Shown here: positions 44,212-53,472 of the stretch, in pieces
Numbering within the stretch: the stretch's first letter is position 1
How the letters are laid out: each line of letters begins with the position of its first letter
Source of the DNA: Novosphingobium subterraneum
GTDB lineage: Bacteria > Pseudomonadota > Alphaproteobacteria > Sphingomonadales > Sphingomonadaceae
DNA length: 64,000 nucleotides
Assembly: GCF_000807925.1 (NCBI RefSeq)
Contig: NZ_JRVC01000033.1
Span: 1-64,000, forward strand
Direction of reading: 5' to 3'
Translations under genes and position numbers: made by a program
Notes under the pieces: model-generated
Database searches by the model: none
The model's input: the letters and a program-made list of their open reading frames with translations, nothing else
Told to the model about the DNA's origin: nothing

Positions 44212-44501
44212 ATACGCGTTATCGGGGAGCAGATGCTGGAGCACAATGACAACGAGGCGGTATCCCGCCGCTCCATAACGCTGGAGATTCTCGGCTCTGC
44301 GAGCCGTGATCGCGTTGTCCGCCTGCCAGCTCTGGCTGCCTGACCCGAACCCGGTCCCGGCGTGAAGCGACAGTCCTTGCGCCACCTTGCGGGACACGAC
44401 GGTCATCACGCCGCAGGTGCAAACGAAATTCGGAAGGCATTCGGCAGAACCGCAGCGCTGATGCGTTCGGCAAAGCCGCAATGCCCTCCTGCCAACCGTG
44501 T

Positions 44502-44786
44502 CTAGGCAAGTGCCCCTAAGATCGCGTTAACGATGCAGCAACCATAAACTCCTGCCTTGGCAGTGCTGCTGGTGGCTGCCTGAGAACCGAATTCGCCACC
44601 AGGCTGGGTGCTATCGATCATCCAATCCGACATCAGCCCCGGGTCGTTCATCGGCATGGCCTGGCTAAAGACTTCGGGAGTTGAACGATAGGGGCGGTTC
44701 CTGCTCAGGCGCGGTGTGACCTGCGCTGACTTGGCTTTACCAGGCGCTTGACCGATGCCCGGCGGCGGCTCCTCGAACCGTTCTTT
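44502..44786 (-). pseudogene. Unknown protein, C-terminal remnant
   Basis: An open frame of 94 codons without a clear start: a proline-rich segment (ERFEEPPPGIGQAPGKAKSA) then VFSQAMPMNDPGLMSDWMID and a hydrophobic tail YGCCIVNAILGALA. Composition is convincingly protein-like. A frame ending DGLVDLQYGLFMPMRQT stops just upstream, so the two may be pieces of one frameshifted gene. If a start is needed, ATG at 44657 gives 51 residues. Family unknown. Confidence 0.35.
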
Positions 44787-45220
44787 TCACCGCCATTCAT
44801 GTTTGGCGCATCGGCATGAATAGCCCGTACTGCAGATCAACGAGGCCATCCTCTTCTTGCTGCACCGTGGACCGCCATGATGATTTACCGCACTGGTTTG
44901 CGTCCCTCGCAACGGTTGGGTCGCTGCTCCATCTGCGGCGGTTTTCAAGGCCTATGTTGCGAGCAAGCGCGCAAATGGACCGAGACAGAGGGCCGTGTGT
45001 GCTGGCTGCCATAGCCGGTGGCGCACCCTTCGCTGGCCGATGGCGGTCATGCTCAATGCAAGCCCAGAGATGCCCTGCACCCGCCTCGCAAGGACTTCTT
45101 GCAAAACCTGGCAAGGGCAATTGCTTGGTTGATCATGGTTTCAATCCTGCAATCTGCCCGACGCGTGGCAGGAGCCTCAAGCCTTGCAGATAAATCCAGA
45201 TCGGGCCGAGAAGACCACAG
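44787..45220. other. No complete gene seen (434 bp)
   Basis: The right half has no supported frame. The left end may hold the upstream piece of the gene remnant at 44502-44786. Confidence 0.4.
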
Positions 45221-45253
45221 AAAATGGGGAGGACAGCGCCGCTGGCCTCCCCA
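45221..45253 (-). terminator. Rho-independent terminator of the outer-membrane protein gene
   Basis: On the minus strand TGGGGAGG and CCTCCCCA pair around 13 bases, followed by TTTT. It lies 21 bp after the stop codon. Confidence 0.8.
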
Positions 45254-45273
45254 GTCCGTTCACTCAGGAGTGA

Positions 45274-45840
45274 TCAGAAGCGCAGGCCGACGCCTGCGAG
45301 CACCTGGTTGCGCGAGAAGTTGGATTCGTAGTTCGAGTAACGGTACTCGAGCAGGCCGTAGCTGTTGCCACCGAGGCCGAGCTGAGCGCCCAGGCCAAGG
45401 CGCACGCCATCACCGTTCTCGCCATCCTTGAAGCCGTTGAGCTCACCCTTGATGCGGGCGTTCGTGTAGCCAACCTTGCCATAGAGATTCAGCTTCGGGT
45501 TGACCGCGGCAGTCACGCGAGCACCGACGTAGAGGTCACGGCCGGTCGAAATCACCGCGCGATCGACGCCATCGTCATAAACGTACTTGGTCGACGAGTC
45601 CGAGACTTCAGCGTCAACGCCGAAGGCGACGTTGCCGGTGGTCGGAATGTCATAGCCGAGAGCCAGGCCAAAACCGACACCGTCTTCGCTGTACGTGCCA
45701 AGGCCCAAGTCATTCAGGTCGAGCGAGACGCGATCCCAGCCAACAAGCACTTCGGTGCGGACGCCCGAGGGAGCCTCGGCAAACGCAGGCGTGGCGCAAG
45801 CTGCAACAACGGCTGCGAGCGCGATCGTGATCTTCTTCAT
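45274..45840 (-). CDS. Outer-membrane beta-barrel protein
   Basis: A 188-residue exported protein. The signal peptide MKKITIALAAVVAACATPAFA ends at AFA. The mature part alternates polar and hydrophobic residues in beta strands (GVGFGLALGYDI, DLYVGARVTAAV, KLNLYGKVGYTNAR, YGLLEYRYSNYE) and ends GVGLRF with the C-terminal Phe needed for barrel assembly. Size suits an eight-stranded OmpW/OmpA-like porin of the sphingomonad 'porin family protein' group. I start at the ATG 45840 (GGGGAA upstream). A fragment of a paralogue lies at 17150-17325. Confidence 0.88.
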   Translation of the reverse strand: MKKITIALAAVVAACATPAFAEAPSGVRTEVLVGWDRVSLDLNDLGLGTYSEDGVGFGLALGYDIPTTGNVAFGVDAEVSDSSTKYVYDDGVDRAVISTGRDLYVGARVTAAVNPKLNLYGKVGYTNARIKGELNGFKDGENGDGVRLGLGAQLGLGGNSYGLLEYRYSNYESNFSRNQVLAGVGLRF

Positions 45841-46571
45841 GATGTTCCCCATTCTTGCATATCGCGGTTCTGATTGCGTTTTTCCGAGACCGCGGCGGCG
45901 CGCCCATCTGAGGATTGTCCGGCTGGGACAACCGCAAAGTGGGGCATGCGATGTCGCGAAAAAACAACGTGTTGCCGCAATGCAACAAAAATCGCGATGC
46001 CATCGGGACACGAAAGCTGCTTGCGAGAAAATCACACCAGGGTCGCAGAAATGTGCGCTTGCTCACTTGAACGGCCTCGAGCGACAGACGGGCCAGGTTC
46101 CCGGTAACCAACCGGTTTCCTGCATCCCGCCCGAATACTGGGACCTGGGCGGCATCCTGTGGACTGGCGCCCTCCGGCCGCCGTTCGGTCCGCACACTCA
46201 TGGTGACAATGAACTGGCGACCCTTGCCGCCCTTCTTGCCCAATCCGGCCTTCGCTGGCGGGACCGAGGCTTGCGGTGGTGTCTTGCGCGGTTTGCCAAC
46301 CAGCGCCTCGATCGCGGGTATCGGTGCTGACATCCGCGCAGTTGGCGCACGATGCGCAGGCAAAGGCCTGCTCCAGGCAACTTCGCGGCGGCTATGAAAA
46401 AGGGTGATGGAGCCATCCACTGGATGCATCGGGACCAGATTTACCGCGCAACCCATTCCTGCCAAATCTGCAAGCAGTTAAGCACAGACACCAATCGCGG
46501 TCCCCGGGTATGGTTGTGGTTGGGTACGACGATTTTCAGGGTCTTGCATGAGCGGAAGCAATTTCCGAATT
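45841..46571. other. No gene seen (731 bp)
   Basis: A 251-codon minus frame and shorter plus frames cross this region, but composition (many Arg, Pro, Ala clusters) marks them as shadows. It holds the promoter of the outer-membrane protein gene; the plus-strand TTGCAT near 46543 is not clearly part of one. Confidence 0.4.
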
Positions 46572-46766
46572 TTATTGAATTTCTCGGTCTCCTGACGACA
46601 TGATCATATCGTGGACATGCTTATACTCGCGCATTGTCCAACCATTTATTAACCTTGTTTTTCCGGTTTTTGAATAAATCCGCAGCCGATCATCCTTGCG
46701 GATAAGGAAGGGCTGGTCCTGCAAGTCAGCGTGCGCTAGAAGTTCACGAATTATTCGGGGCTGCAA
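46572..46766 (-). CDS. Possible small protein divergent from mucR (64 aa)
   Basis: The frame reads RIIRELLAHADLQDQPFLIR, then KDDRLRIYSKTGKTRLINGW and ends MSSGDREIQ. This is convincingly protein-like (RIYSKTGKTRLINGW looks like a beta-hairpin). No ATG lies before the conserved part except inside mucR; a TTG at 46766 is the likely start, without a good Shine-Dalgarno sequence. Lower GC than its surroundings. Unknown family. Confidence 0.4.
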   Translation of the reverse strand: MQPRIIRELLAHADLQDQPFLIRKDDRLRIYSKTGKTRLINGWTMREYKHVHDMIMSSGDREIQ

Positions 46767-46788
46767 TGCACAAAGGGAGCTGACTGAA

Positions 46789-47262
46789 ATGCAAGATGAT
46801 CTTGCCAATCGCGAAACGCTTGTCACACTGACGTCGGATATTGTCTCCGCTCACGTGAGCAACAACAGCGTCGCAGTGGGCGACCTCCCTGCGCTTATCG
46901 CCAACGTCTACAACGCTCTTGCAGGTCTCGACAAGCCTGAGGAGGTACACGAATCCCTTCCTGAGCCTGCGGTTTCGGTTCGGGCATCTGTCAAGAACGA
47001 CTACATCGTGTGCCTTGAAGACGGCAAGAAGATGAAGATGCTCAAGCGCCATCTGGCGAACCGTTACAACATGACGCCCGAACAATATCGTGCGCGCTGG
47101 AACCTGCCTGCCGATTATCCGATGGTGGCGCCGGCATATGCCGAAAAGCGCCGGGAACTCGCCAAGGCGATCGGGCTGGGGCGCAAGCCCGGAACCAAGG
47201 TCGTCAAACCGGTGGCCAAGCGTGGCCGCAAGCCTGCGAAGCCTGAAGCGGCACAGCCCTGA
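46789..47262 (+). CDS. mucR: MucR/Ros-family transcriptional regulator
   Basis: A 157-residue nucleoid-associated regulator. The N-terminal oligomerisation region (ETLVTLTSDIVSAHVSNNSV) and the DNA-binding core YIVCLEDGKKMKMLKRHLAN with MTPEQYRARWNLPADYPMVA are typical. The usual His-x3-4-His end of the zinc site reads HLANRY, so the second His is Arg, and the second Cys is Asp. Zinc-free Ros/MucR proteins exist in rhizobia, so it may still fold. An AT-hook-like basic tail (KRGRKPAKPEA) follows. Start at 46789 with AGGGAG upstream. Confidence 0.88.
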   Translation: MQDDLANRETLVTLTSDIVSAHVSNNSVAVGDLPALIANVYNALAGLDKPEEVHESLPEPAVSVRASVKNDYIVCLEDGKKMKMLKRHLANRYNMTPEQYRARWNLPADYPMVAPAYAEKRRELAKAIGLGRKPGTKVVKPVAKRGRKPAKPEAAQP

Positions 47263-47602
47263 CGCACTAAGCAGGCGACTTGCCTGTCGGGGCTCACGGA
47301 TGAGATAGCTGCCCTGTTCTCTTGCGTTTCGCGAGACAGCAGAAGTGTCCGAGCCCCAGGTGTGTCACATCGGGCCCGAACTGCGCCAGCTGACCGCGGC
47401 AAGCCTTCGGGGGAGGACCTTGGGGCAAGGAACGCGCGCTCGCAGCGTGTAATCCTGGCTCGCTCCGCCTTGCGCGTAATGTCCCGGTTGGGCGTCTGTC
47501 TCGGGTGCGTCCCTCAGGCCTGCGCGAATGAAGTGGCTGGTTTCACCCGCCTTTGCTTGTCAGGCAGTTGCAACGCCCAAACGGCAAGCTCAAACCCCAC
47601 TA

Positions 47603-47618
47603 TGTGAGGTTTTGGGGG
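47603..47618 (+). repeat. Orphan iteron-like sequence
   Basis: TGTGAGGTTTTGGGGG differs at one position from the origin iterons TGTGAGGTCTTGGGGG at 57096 and 57353. It lies about 9.4 kb from the origin, in an otherwise empty region. Confidence 0.6.
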
Positions 47619-47754
47619 CATGGTCTCCGGCATTGTGCCGGGTCCGACAGGGTGCCTGCATCTCGACAGTAAAGAGACACTGGGCACGCCAAACCACCTG
47701 GGCGGCACGCCGTGTGGCAAGGGTTGGGCGAGCGTGCGCATCCCATGGCCGGAA

Positions 47755-48111
47755 CATGCGCGCGGCCTTGAGCAGGCTGCTGGTGCCGATCACATTCGTC
47801 TCGATGAAGGCGTCGGGCCCCGTGATCGAGCGATCGATGTGGCTTTCAGCGACAAAATGGACGAGCGTTGCCACACCTTGCTCGCGCAGCAGCTTCTCGA
47901 CAAGCGCTGTGTCGCCAATGTCACCGACGACGAGGTCAGTCTGCTCGACATCGGCAATGGTCGAACGGTTGCGGGCATAGGTCAGGCAATCGAGCACGAT
48001 GATCGTATCGTCGGGATTTTGCTTGCTACAATAGCGAACGAAGTTGCCGCCAATGAAGCCGACACCGCCAGTAACAAGCATGTTAGCCAAGAGCTTTTCC
48101 TCTTTCAACAT
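47755..48111 (-). pseudogene. rmlB: dTDP-glucose 4,6-dehydratase, N-terminal fragment
   Basis: About 115 codons of RmlB: MLVTGGVGFIGGNFVRYCSK (NAD-binding GxxGxxG), IIVLDCLTYA, LVHFVAESHIDRSI and FIETNVIGTSSLLKAARM. The sequence diverges after that; the catalytic YxxxK part and about two thirds of the enzyme are missing. RmlB makes dTDP-sugars for cell-surface polysaccharide. No other rml gene is present. Confidence 0.85.
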
Positions 48112-48704
48112 CATCCTGAGATGGGCGTTCCAGTGGATATGACCGGCACCCTGATCACGCGGGTTGCCGATATTTCGAGCGCCGAGCAGGACGGCTGCCG
48201 TACTAGCGGGGGCTTGGCTGGCCATCGAGCAGGTCCAGGAAGGCACTGGCCCCGCGCAGCGGCGATGTCTGTCGAAGCACCTGGGCGGCGCACCTGTTAT
48301 CATTGCGTGCCAGCGCCATAACACCCCCTGCCACGGCCGAAGCTTCTGCTATTGCTTGGCGTCAGAATACTCATAATGCCTGACGCTGCCGACAAAGTCG
48401 GTCGCGGGGCAGCCGGAATGACGCGGTACATCGGAACTGGCATCGCCTTTCATGCGACGTTGCGATCCTCGTGCGACTACGCGAGCCGGGCAAGGGCCAA
48501 GTGCGAACGGCCTTGCCGTATCGCGGCAAGCGGCGGCCCCTGAGAACTTGAAATCCTGCTCCAGCAAGCTATCGTCAAGTGTCTGCTCGATCTTCGTCGT
48601 GAGAGTGGATCCGCCAGAACCGGCGGTCGAACACGGGCTCCGACTCCGTCGGGTGGCCTGCGAAATACAACACCCATGGGGAATACGCGGGGCGCGTTTT
48701 CCCT
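48112..48704. other. No gene seen (593 bp)
   Basis: No frame with protein-like composition. No inverted-repeat ends for the following transposase pair could be identified by eye. Confidence 0.4.
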
Positions 48705-48875
48705 GTGTTCACGCGCGACGAACCGCCCGGCTCGTCGCGAGGACGAGTCGTGCAAATGCTTCTTCGGCAATGTCGCGAGGCTTGCGGCCGCGCGGACACT
48801 ACGGATCAGCACCTTTACGGACAGGTGCCGTTTGGCTGGCGTCCGCTGGTGATTTCCTCGACCAAAGAGACTATC

Positions 48876-49817
48876 GTGGGGACAAGCCTCGACCTGTTCA
48901 ATCAGGTCTTTCCCGATGATGCTGCCTGTCTCCGCCATGTCTTCGACATGCGCTTTGGCCAGGGCCATCCCTGCCCGAAGTGCGGTCGGCCCGCCCGCTG
49001 GTCAAGACGCAAGGGTCGCTCGTGCTTCACCGCGCGGTGTTGCAGCAACGCGGAGATCTATCCCTTGGCGGGCACCTTGTTTGGTCACAGTCGCTTACCC
49101 TTGCGCGATCTCTTCCTGGTCCTCCTGCATTTCACAAATTCCAAGGTCGGGTTTTCCGCATCGCTCACCCGCCGCCTGCTCGGCATTTCCCATCCCGCCG
49201 CTTTCACGCTGTGCGACCGGATCCGCTGCCACCTCGCCATGTTGACCGGTCGCAACCGCATCGGCGGTCCTGGCCAGCAGGTCTTTATCGACGAGGCCTT
49301 GCTGCGCGGCGTCCTGACCACGGGCAACCGGCCCAACAAGGCCAGTCTGGTTGCCCTGTGTACGCGTCAGGACCTGTTGACGGCGATTGTGCCTGACAGG
49401 CGCGCAGCGACGCTCGTCGCGTTGATCGAACACGTCGTCAGGCCTGGATCCATACTCGTGACCGACGGCTTTGCCGGCTATCGCGGCCTGCACCGGCGAG
49501 GGTGGCATCATGAGGTCGTCAATCATCATCGCAGGATCTGGGTCAATAGCAACGGAGCCTGCCAGGCCCAGGTCGAGACTTACTGGTGGCATCTCAAGCG
49601 CACCTTGCGCCTGACGTACCTGCGAATAGACCGTGAGAATGCATGGAAATACATAAACGCGTTCAATTTTGTCTATAACAGGCGAACGAGGAGCCGCGAG
49701 ACCTTCTGGGATGCAGTGTCGCACTTTCCTGCCTTCCCGGACGATCCCAGGGCCTATCTGGAGATGGACCTCGAACTCGGCCTGATGCCGGCATTGCAAC
49801 TCGACGAGGGCCATTGA
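48876..49817 (+). CDS. IS1595-family (ISXO2-like) transposase
   Basis: A 313-residue transposase starting at a GTG (GTSLDLFNQVFPDD follows) or possibly an ATG at 48705. The N-terminal zinc ribbon has CPKCGRPARWSRRKGRSCFT and C-C after. The DDE-type core shows QQVFIDEALLRGVLTT (Asp), SILVTDGFAGYRGLH (Asp), HHRRIWVNSNG, and QVETYWWHLKRTLRL (Glu). All catalytic residues appear intact. One base after its stop the degenerate paralogue begins. Confidence 0.85.
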   Translation: MGTSLDLFNQVFPDDAACLRHVFDMRFGQGHPCPKCGRPARWSRRKGRSCFTARCCSNAEIYPLAGTLFGHSRLPLRDLFLVLLHFTNSKVGFSASLTRRLLGISHPAAFTLCDRIRCHLAMLTGRNRIGGPGQQVFIDEALLRGVLTTGNRPNKASLVALCTRQDLLTAIVPDRRAATLVALIEHVVRPGSILVTDGFAGYRGLHRRGWHHEVVNHHRRIWVNSNGACQAQVETYWWHLKRTLRLTYLRIDRENAWKYINAFNFVYNRRTRSRETFWDAVSHFPAFPDDPRAYLEMDLELGLMPALQLDEGH

Positions 49818-49818
49818 C

Positions 49819-50772
49819 GTGGCACAAGCAGCGGCTTGCCCATCTTTACAGGGGATCGCGGAGCTGCGCCCCGTCAGCGCACCTCGCCACCGCAGCGGCA
49901 CCAGTTTTCGTCAGGTCGAGCAATGCCTGGGCAGCGAGGAGGCAATAGTCGCCCATCTGTTCAGGTGTCGCGAGAAAGAGCTAAGCCTGTGCCCGACATG
50001 CGCAAGGCCGGTCAAACTCGTGCCCACGAAAAGAATTGGCACGTATTCAGGCACGTGCTGCCAGGCCTTCCACCGGATCGTGACAATGGACACGTTGTTC
50101 GAACGCAGCACCTGGCCTCTCACGTCATGGATAATGGCGATGGTCTACTTCGCAAACTCCCGTAGCGGGATTTCCCGCGCCTTCCTTCAAACCATGTTCG
50201 GCCTGACCGGGGGCAGCGCCCATATCATCTGCAAACGCATTCGACAGCACATGGCTCTGCTCGAGGATGAAAGGCAAGTGGGTGGGCCGAGCGAACCCGT
50301 CGGCCTGTCATTCCAGCGGATAAAAGGGGCGCGAGGCAGTCGTATCCAATCGCGTAGCGTGCTGGTCATGGCAATTCACGACGCATCCCATGTCGTACCG
50401 GTCGTTGTTGCAGATCGCAGGCCCTCGACGATCCATCCTATCGTCCGGGCAAAGGTGCGGCCCGGGTCGATCCTGGTCTATCGCGACCGCATCGAGCATG
50501 CGCGCCTCAACCAGTTTCGGTCGAACTGGGGACTGGCACGCTCGTTCGCGATCGAGCCCGCCTCCCGGTATTCCGGGATCGACAACGCCATACTTGTCTT
50601 CTGGATGCATTTCCGCAGGGTCATGGCAGCTGGGCACGGCCATTTCGCAAGAGGCAACCTGTGGCTCTATCTCGGAGAATTTGCCTTCCGTTTCAATCGC
50701 CGCTCCGAACCGGACCAGATCTTCTGGGACATGGTCTCGCACTTTCCTCCGGTCGTCGGGCGTGGAGCATGA
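49819..50772 (+). CDS. Catalytically dead IS1595-type transposase paralogue
   Basis: A 317-residue intact frame similar to the gene before it: a zinc ribbon (CPTCARPVKL...GTCCQ), the helical LTSWIMAMVYFANSRSGISR corresponding to LRDLFLVLLHFTNSKVGF, and the C-terminal FNRRSEPDQIFWDMVSHFPP matching YNRRTRSRETFWDAVSHFPA. But the first Asp is replaced (VGLSFQRIKGAR for VFIDEALLRG), the second region reads ILVYRDRIEHARL instead of ILVTDGFAGY, and the Glu position is NAILVFWMHFRR. It should not cleave DNA. An open frame kept without the active site suggests a retained role such as DNA binding or control, or recent loss. Confidence 0.8.
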   Translation: MAQAAACPSLQGIAELRPVSAPRHRSGTSFRQVEQCLGSEEAIVAHLFRCREKELSLCPTCARPVKLVPTKRIGTYSGTCCQAFHRIVTMDTLFERSTWPLTSWIMAMVYFANSRSGISRAFLQTMFGLTGGSAHIICKRIRQHMALLEDERQVGGPSEPVGLSFQRIKGARGSRIQSRSVLVMAIHDASHVVPVVVADRRPSTIHPIVRAKVRPGSILVYRDRIEHARLNQFRSNWGLARSFAIEPASRYSGIDNAILVFWMHFRRVMAAGHGHFARGNLWLYLGEFAFRFNRRSEPDQIFWDMVSHFPPVVGRGA

Positions 50773-50778
50773 AGCTGA

Positions 50779-51351
50779 TCAGTTCCTGCGTTTGACGTTG
50801 AAAGTTCCGCTGACGCGGCCGCCGCTACCGCCACCTGATCGCCCGTCGACGCTCGAAAGGCCAGAATCGAGATCGATGACCAGGCGCCCGCCGTTCAACG
50901 TATCGCCGTTGCGACGGAGCGCCACGTTCCCTGTCATGGTGATGATGTTGCGGTTGAAGTCGTAGACGGCAACATCGCCGCGCGCACTTTCACCTCCACG
51001 GTTGACCATGACACCTCCTGTCGCATCGATCCTGTCGATCTGGATGTCGCCGGCATTCCTGTAGGCAACGGTTGTCCGGGCGGCCTGCATGCGCAAATCC
51101 GACTGGGTGATGTCGACGTTGCCGGACAGGACGACGCGCTTTGTCTTGTCCTGCACCTCGATGCGATCTGCCGCGTAGTTCACAGGCGCATTGCTGTCAT
51201 GTCCCGAGATGCCCTGCGCCCAAAGATGCTGACCACCCGCCATGAGCGCGGCCGACGCGGCAAAACCGATAGCGGCCCAGCGCAGCGGACGGGCCGAACG
51301 AATGATCTCGCGCGTTGTCAGGGGATACTTGGTCATCGGTGTCCTGCTCAT
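50779..51351 (-). CDS. lptA: LPS transport periplasmic protein LptA
   Basis: A 190-residue periplasmic protein that forms the bridge carrying lipopolysaccharide between membranes. A signal-type segment (RWAAIGFAASAALMAGGQHL, WAQG) leads to the OstA-like beta-jellyroll: NYAADRIEVQDKTKRVVLSG, NVDITQSDLRMQAARTTVAY, TGNVALRRNGDTLNGGRLVI. Gly-rich C-terminal tail. Its ATG overlaps the lptC stop. LptB, normally next, is missing; the transposase pair lies there instead. Confidence 0.9.
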   Translation of the reverse strand: MSRTPMTKYPLTTREIIRSARPLRWAAIGFAASAALMAGGQHLWAQGISGHDSNAPVNYAADRIEVQDKTKRVVLSGNVDITQSDLRMQAARTTVAYRNAGDIQIDRIDATGGVMVNRGGESARGDVAVYDFNRNIITMTGNVALRRNGDTLNGGRLVIDLDSGLSSVDGRSGGGSGGRVSGTFNVKRRN

Positions 51352-51992
51352 GGCATTTGCATCCTGCCCGGTACCATGCGGAGGCGGGCATTACCCTCGA
51401 GCGCAACCGTACGCTCGTTCAGATTGGCGCTAATCCGATCGGCGGAAAAGGTCCCGGCAGGAATGCGCCCTTCGACAGGCCCGCGACTCTTGAGGGTTTT
51501 GCTGCCAAGATCGATGTCGACGTTCGTCGCAGTCATGCGATAGCCGTCCGAAGTCTGGACATTGATCGGGCCTGCGATATCCACGATCTCCTTCCCGAAA
51601 TCGTAGTTGCCTCTGCTCGCAGTGAGCAAGGCCGGGCCATTGTCCAGCATGATCCGCGCGGTCAGTTGATCCAGCTCGATCATGGGCTGCGCCTTGGTTC
51701 GTTGGACTGCCGAGCCTGCGGTGATCGAAAAATTGCGACCGTCATCATCCTGCCCGCGATACATGGCACTCGAAACCTGCATGCGTTCATTGACCATCGC
51801 AACCTTGCGACGATCCAGCAGGAAACTGATTTCGCCGCGTGGCGAAAGCGGCGTAATGATCATGACAGCCAGCAGAGCGCCGACCAGCGCTGGCAAGCCG
51901 CGCGCGAGAAAATGGACAAGACGGTCATGAAAGCCGCCCGGCGCTGCAAAGCTGCGACGCTGTGTGCGAATCGTGTCTGCCGCGACAGTCAT
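51348..51992 (-). CDS. lptC: LPS export protein LptC
   Basis: A 214-residue inner-membrane-anchored protein: one transmembrane helix (RGLPALVGALLAVMIITPLS), then an LptC/OstA-fold periplasmic domain (MYRGQDDDGRNFSITAGSAV, LTASRGNYDFGKEIVDIAGP, GYRMTATNVDIDLGSKTLKS). It links the LptBFG transporter to LptA. It lies between rnd and lptA with overlapping or 24-bp junctions, the conserved sphingomonad order. Confidence 0.9.
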   Translation of the reverse strand: MTVAADTIRTQRRSFAAPGGFHDRLVHFLARGLPALVGALLAVMIITPLSPRGEISFLLDRRKVAMVNERMQVSSAMYRGQDDDGRNFSITAGSAVQRTKAQPMIELDQLTARIMLDNGPALLTASRGNYDFGKEIVDIAGPINVQTSDGYRMTATNVDIDLGSKTLKSRGPVEGRIPAGTFSADRISANLNERTVALEGNARLRMVPGRMQMP

Positions 51993-52016
51993 CGCCCGCC
52001 CTTGTCCTTTGCCACT

Positions 52017-52634
52017 TTACTCGTGGCTGAACACATCACGCTCTGCCCAACCTGCGAGGTCGAGCCGGGCGCGCATCGGCAGGAAATCGAAGCAGGCCTG
52101 CGCCATCGCGGTGCGGCCCTCGCGCTCCAGACGCTCGACGAGGATCGCGTGCATGGCATGGAGGTGGCGCACGTCGGATGCGGCGTATTCCTGCTGCGCA
52201 TCGGACAGCACCGGCCCACCCCAGTCGCTCGACTGCTGCTGCTTGGAGATTTCCTTGCCGAGCAGTTCGCGCACCAGGTCCTTGAGGCCGTGGCGATCGG
52301 TATAGGTCCGGACCAGCTTCGAGGCGATCTTGGTGCAGAACACGGGCGCCGCGACCACGCCGAGGTAGTGCTCGATCGCGGCAAGGTCGAACCGCGCAAA
52401 GTGGTACAGCTTGACCCGCGAAGGGTCTGCCAGCACGGCCTTCAGATTGGGCGCCGCATAGCTGCTGCCCGGTGAGAAGCGGACGAGGTGTTCGTCGCCC
52501 TGCCCGTCCGAAATCTGCACGACGCAAAGGCGGTCACGCGGCGTGATCAACCCCATTGTCTCGGTATCGACGGCGACGGCACCGGGCGCAAGCACGCCTT
52601 CGGGAAGGTCTTCTTCGTGGAAATAAACGGCCAT
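52017..52634 (-). CDS. rnd: Ribonuclease D-like 3'-5' exonuclease
   Basis: A 205-residue DEDDy exonuclease. Exo I VAVDTETMGLITPRDRLCVV (Asp-x-Glu), Exo II YHFARFDLAAIEHYLG (Asp) and Exo III QQEYAASDVRHLHAMH (Tyr-x3-Asp) are all present. It lacks the HRDC domains of E. coli RNase D, as short alphaproteobacterial versions do. It trims RNA 3' ends. First gene of the rnd-lptC-lptA unit. Confidence 0.9.
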   Translation of the reverse strand: MAVYFHEEDLPEGVLAPGAVAVDTETMGLITPRDRLCVVQISDGQGDEHLVRFSPGSSYAAPNLKAVLADPSRVKLYHFARFDLAAIEHYLGVVAAPVFCTKIASKLVRTYTDRHGLKDLVRELLGKEISKQQQSSDWGGPVLSDAQQEYAASDVRHLHAMHAILVERLEREGRTAMAQACFDFLPMRARLDLAGWAERDVFSHE

Positions 52635-52940
52635 TCCTGTCGCTTAGGCGGTAAGTCAGCTTCTCGCAAGCAGTGTGTGAAGCCCGCTGGCACCTGCTCG
52701 TGCTACCAACGCGCGTGCCAATACGAAACTGGGAAGGGGCGACATTCGTCCGGGGCTTGAGCAGATTTCGCAACGGTGCGGGAGGCAGGTCCACGATCGT
52801 CATCGGGCACGTGGCAGCGGTATTGGCCTTTTGCCGTGCCGACACTGCGCCTTGCCAACTTTGATCGATCGCAATGACCAGGTTGCGATGGTGTGCGAGC
52901 AGGCTTGCCAGAACTACGGGAAGAGGAAGAGCATCTCGCC

Positions 52941-53408
52941 ATGAACCATGCCGAGAAAGTGCAGATCGGGATAGCAAGCAAGATCTTGACACAGTTGCTC
53001 GAGCCCCAGCACGTGCCACGGGCAGTCCCTACCTCGCATCAATTCGACGCCCTTGCGATCGCGCGAGCCTTGAAGGAGAACTTTGCCAAGCGGGAGGAGC
53101 TCCTGCCAATCCTGCCGGCATGCAATCCTGGTTGGCGCATTCTTATCGAACTCTACATCGCAAGACGCGAAAGGGTCCGGGTCAGCATTACTGACATCAC
53201 CCTCCTTACCAATCTTGCTGGCGCAACCTCGCTGCGCTGGCTGAAACTGCTCGACGATGGAGGACTGGTCATTCGCCAGCCTGACATCAACGACCGTCGG
53301 CGCTTTTGGCTCTGCCTGACCGATCGGGGGCTGGGCACTGTTTCAGAGGTTTTGGAGAACATGGCAGCGCAATTCAATCCGGTATTCGACCTTGCCTACG
53401 CCATGTAA
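52941..53408 (+). CDS. MarR-like winged-helix regulator (paralogue 1)
   Basis: A 155-residue protein. The winged helix is PGWRILIELYIARRERVRVS, ITDITLLTNLAGATSLRWLK and a wing with RQPDINDRRRFWLCLTDRG, the MarR pattern of D-x-RDRR-like wing and L-T-x-x-G. Similar proteins are at 62257-62613 and 63076-63456. I start at MNHAEKVQIG. Ligand unknown. Confidence 0.75.
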   Translation: MNHAEKVQIGIASKILTQLLEPQHVPRAVPTSHQFDALAIARALKENFAKREELLPILPACNPGWRILIELYIARRERVRVSITDITLLTNLAGATSLRWLKLLDDGGLVIRQPDINDRRRFWLCLTDRGLGTVSEVLENMAAQFNPVFDLAYAM

Positions 53409-53472
53409 TGAGCCAAACCGCCCTGAAGAGCTTGCACAGGCCCTGCAGGCGATTCAGCGCCAGCTCGATGCC

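Noticed and set aside
45710..46465. 251-codon minus-strand frame upstream of the porin
   Set aside because: Composition is unnatural and it overlaps the porin signal-peptide region in another frame.
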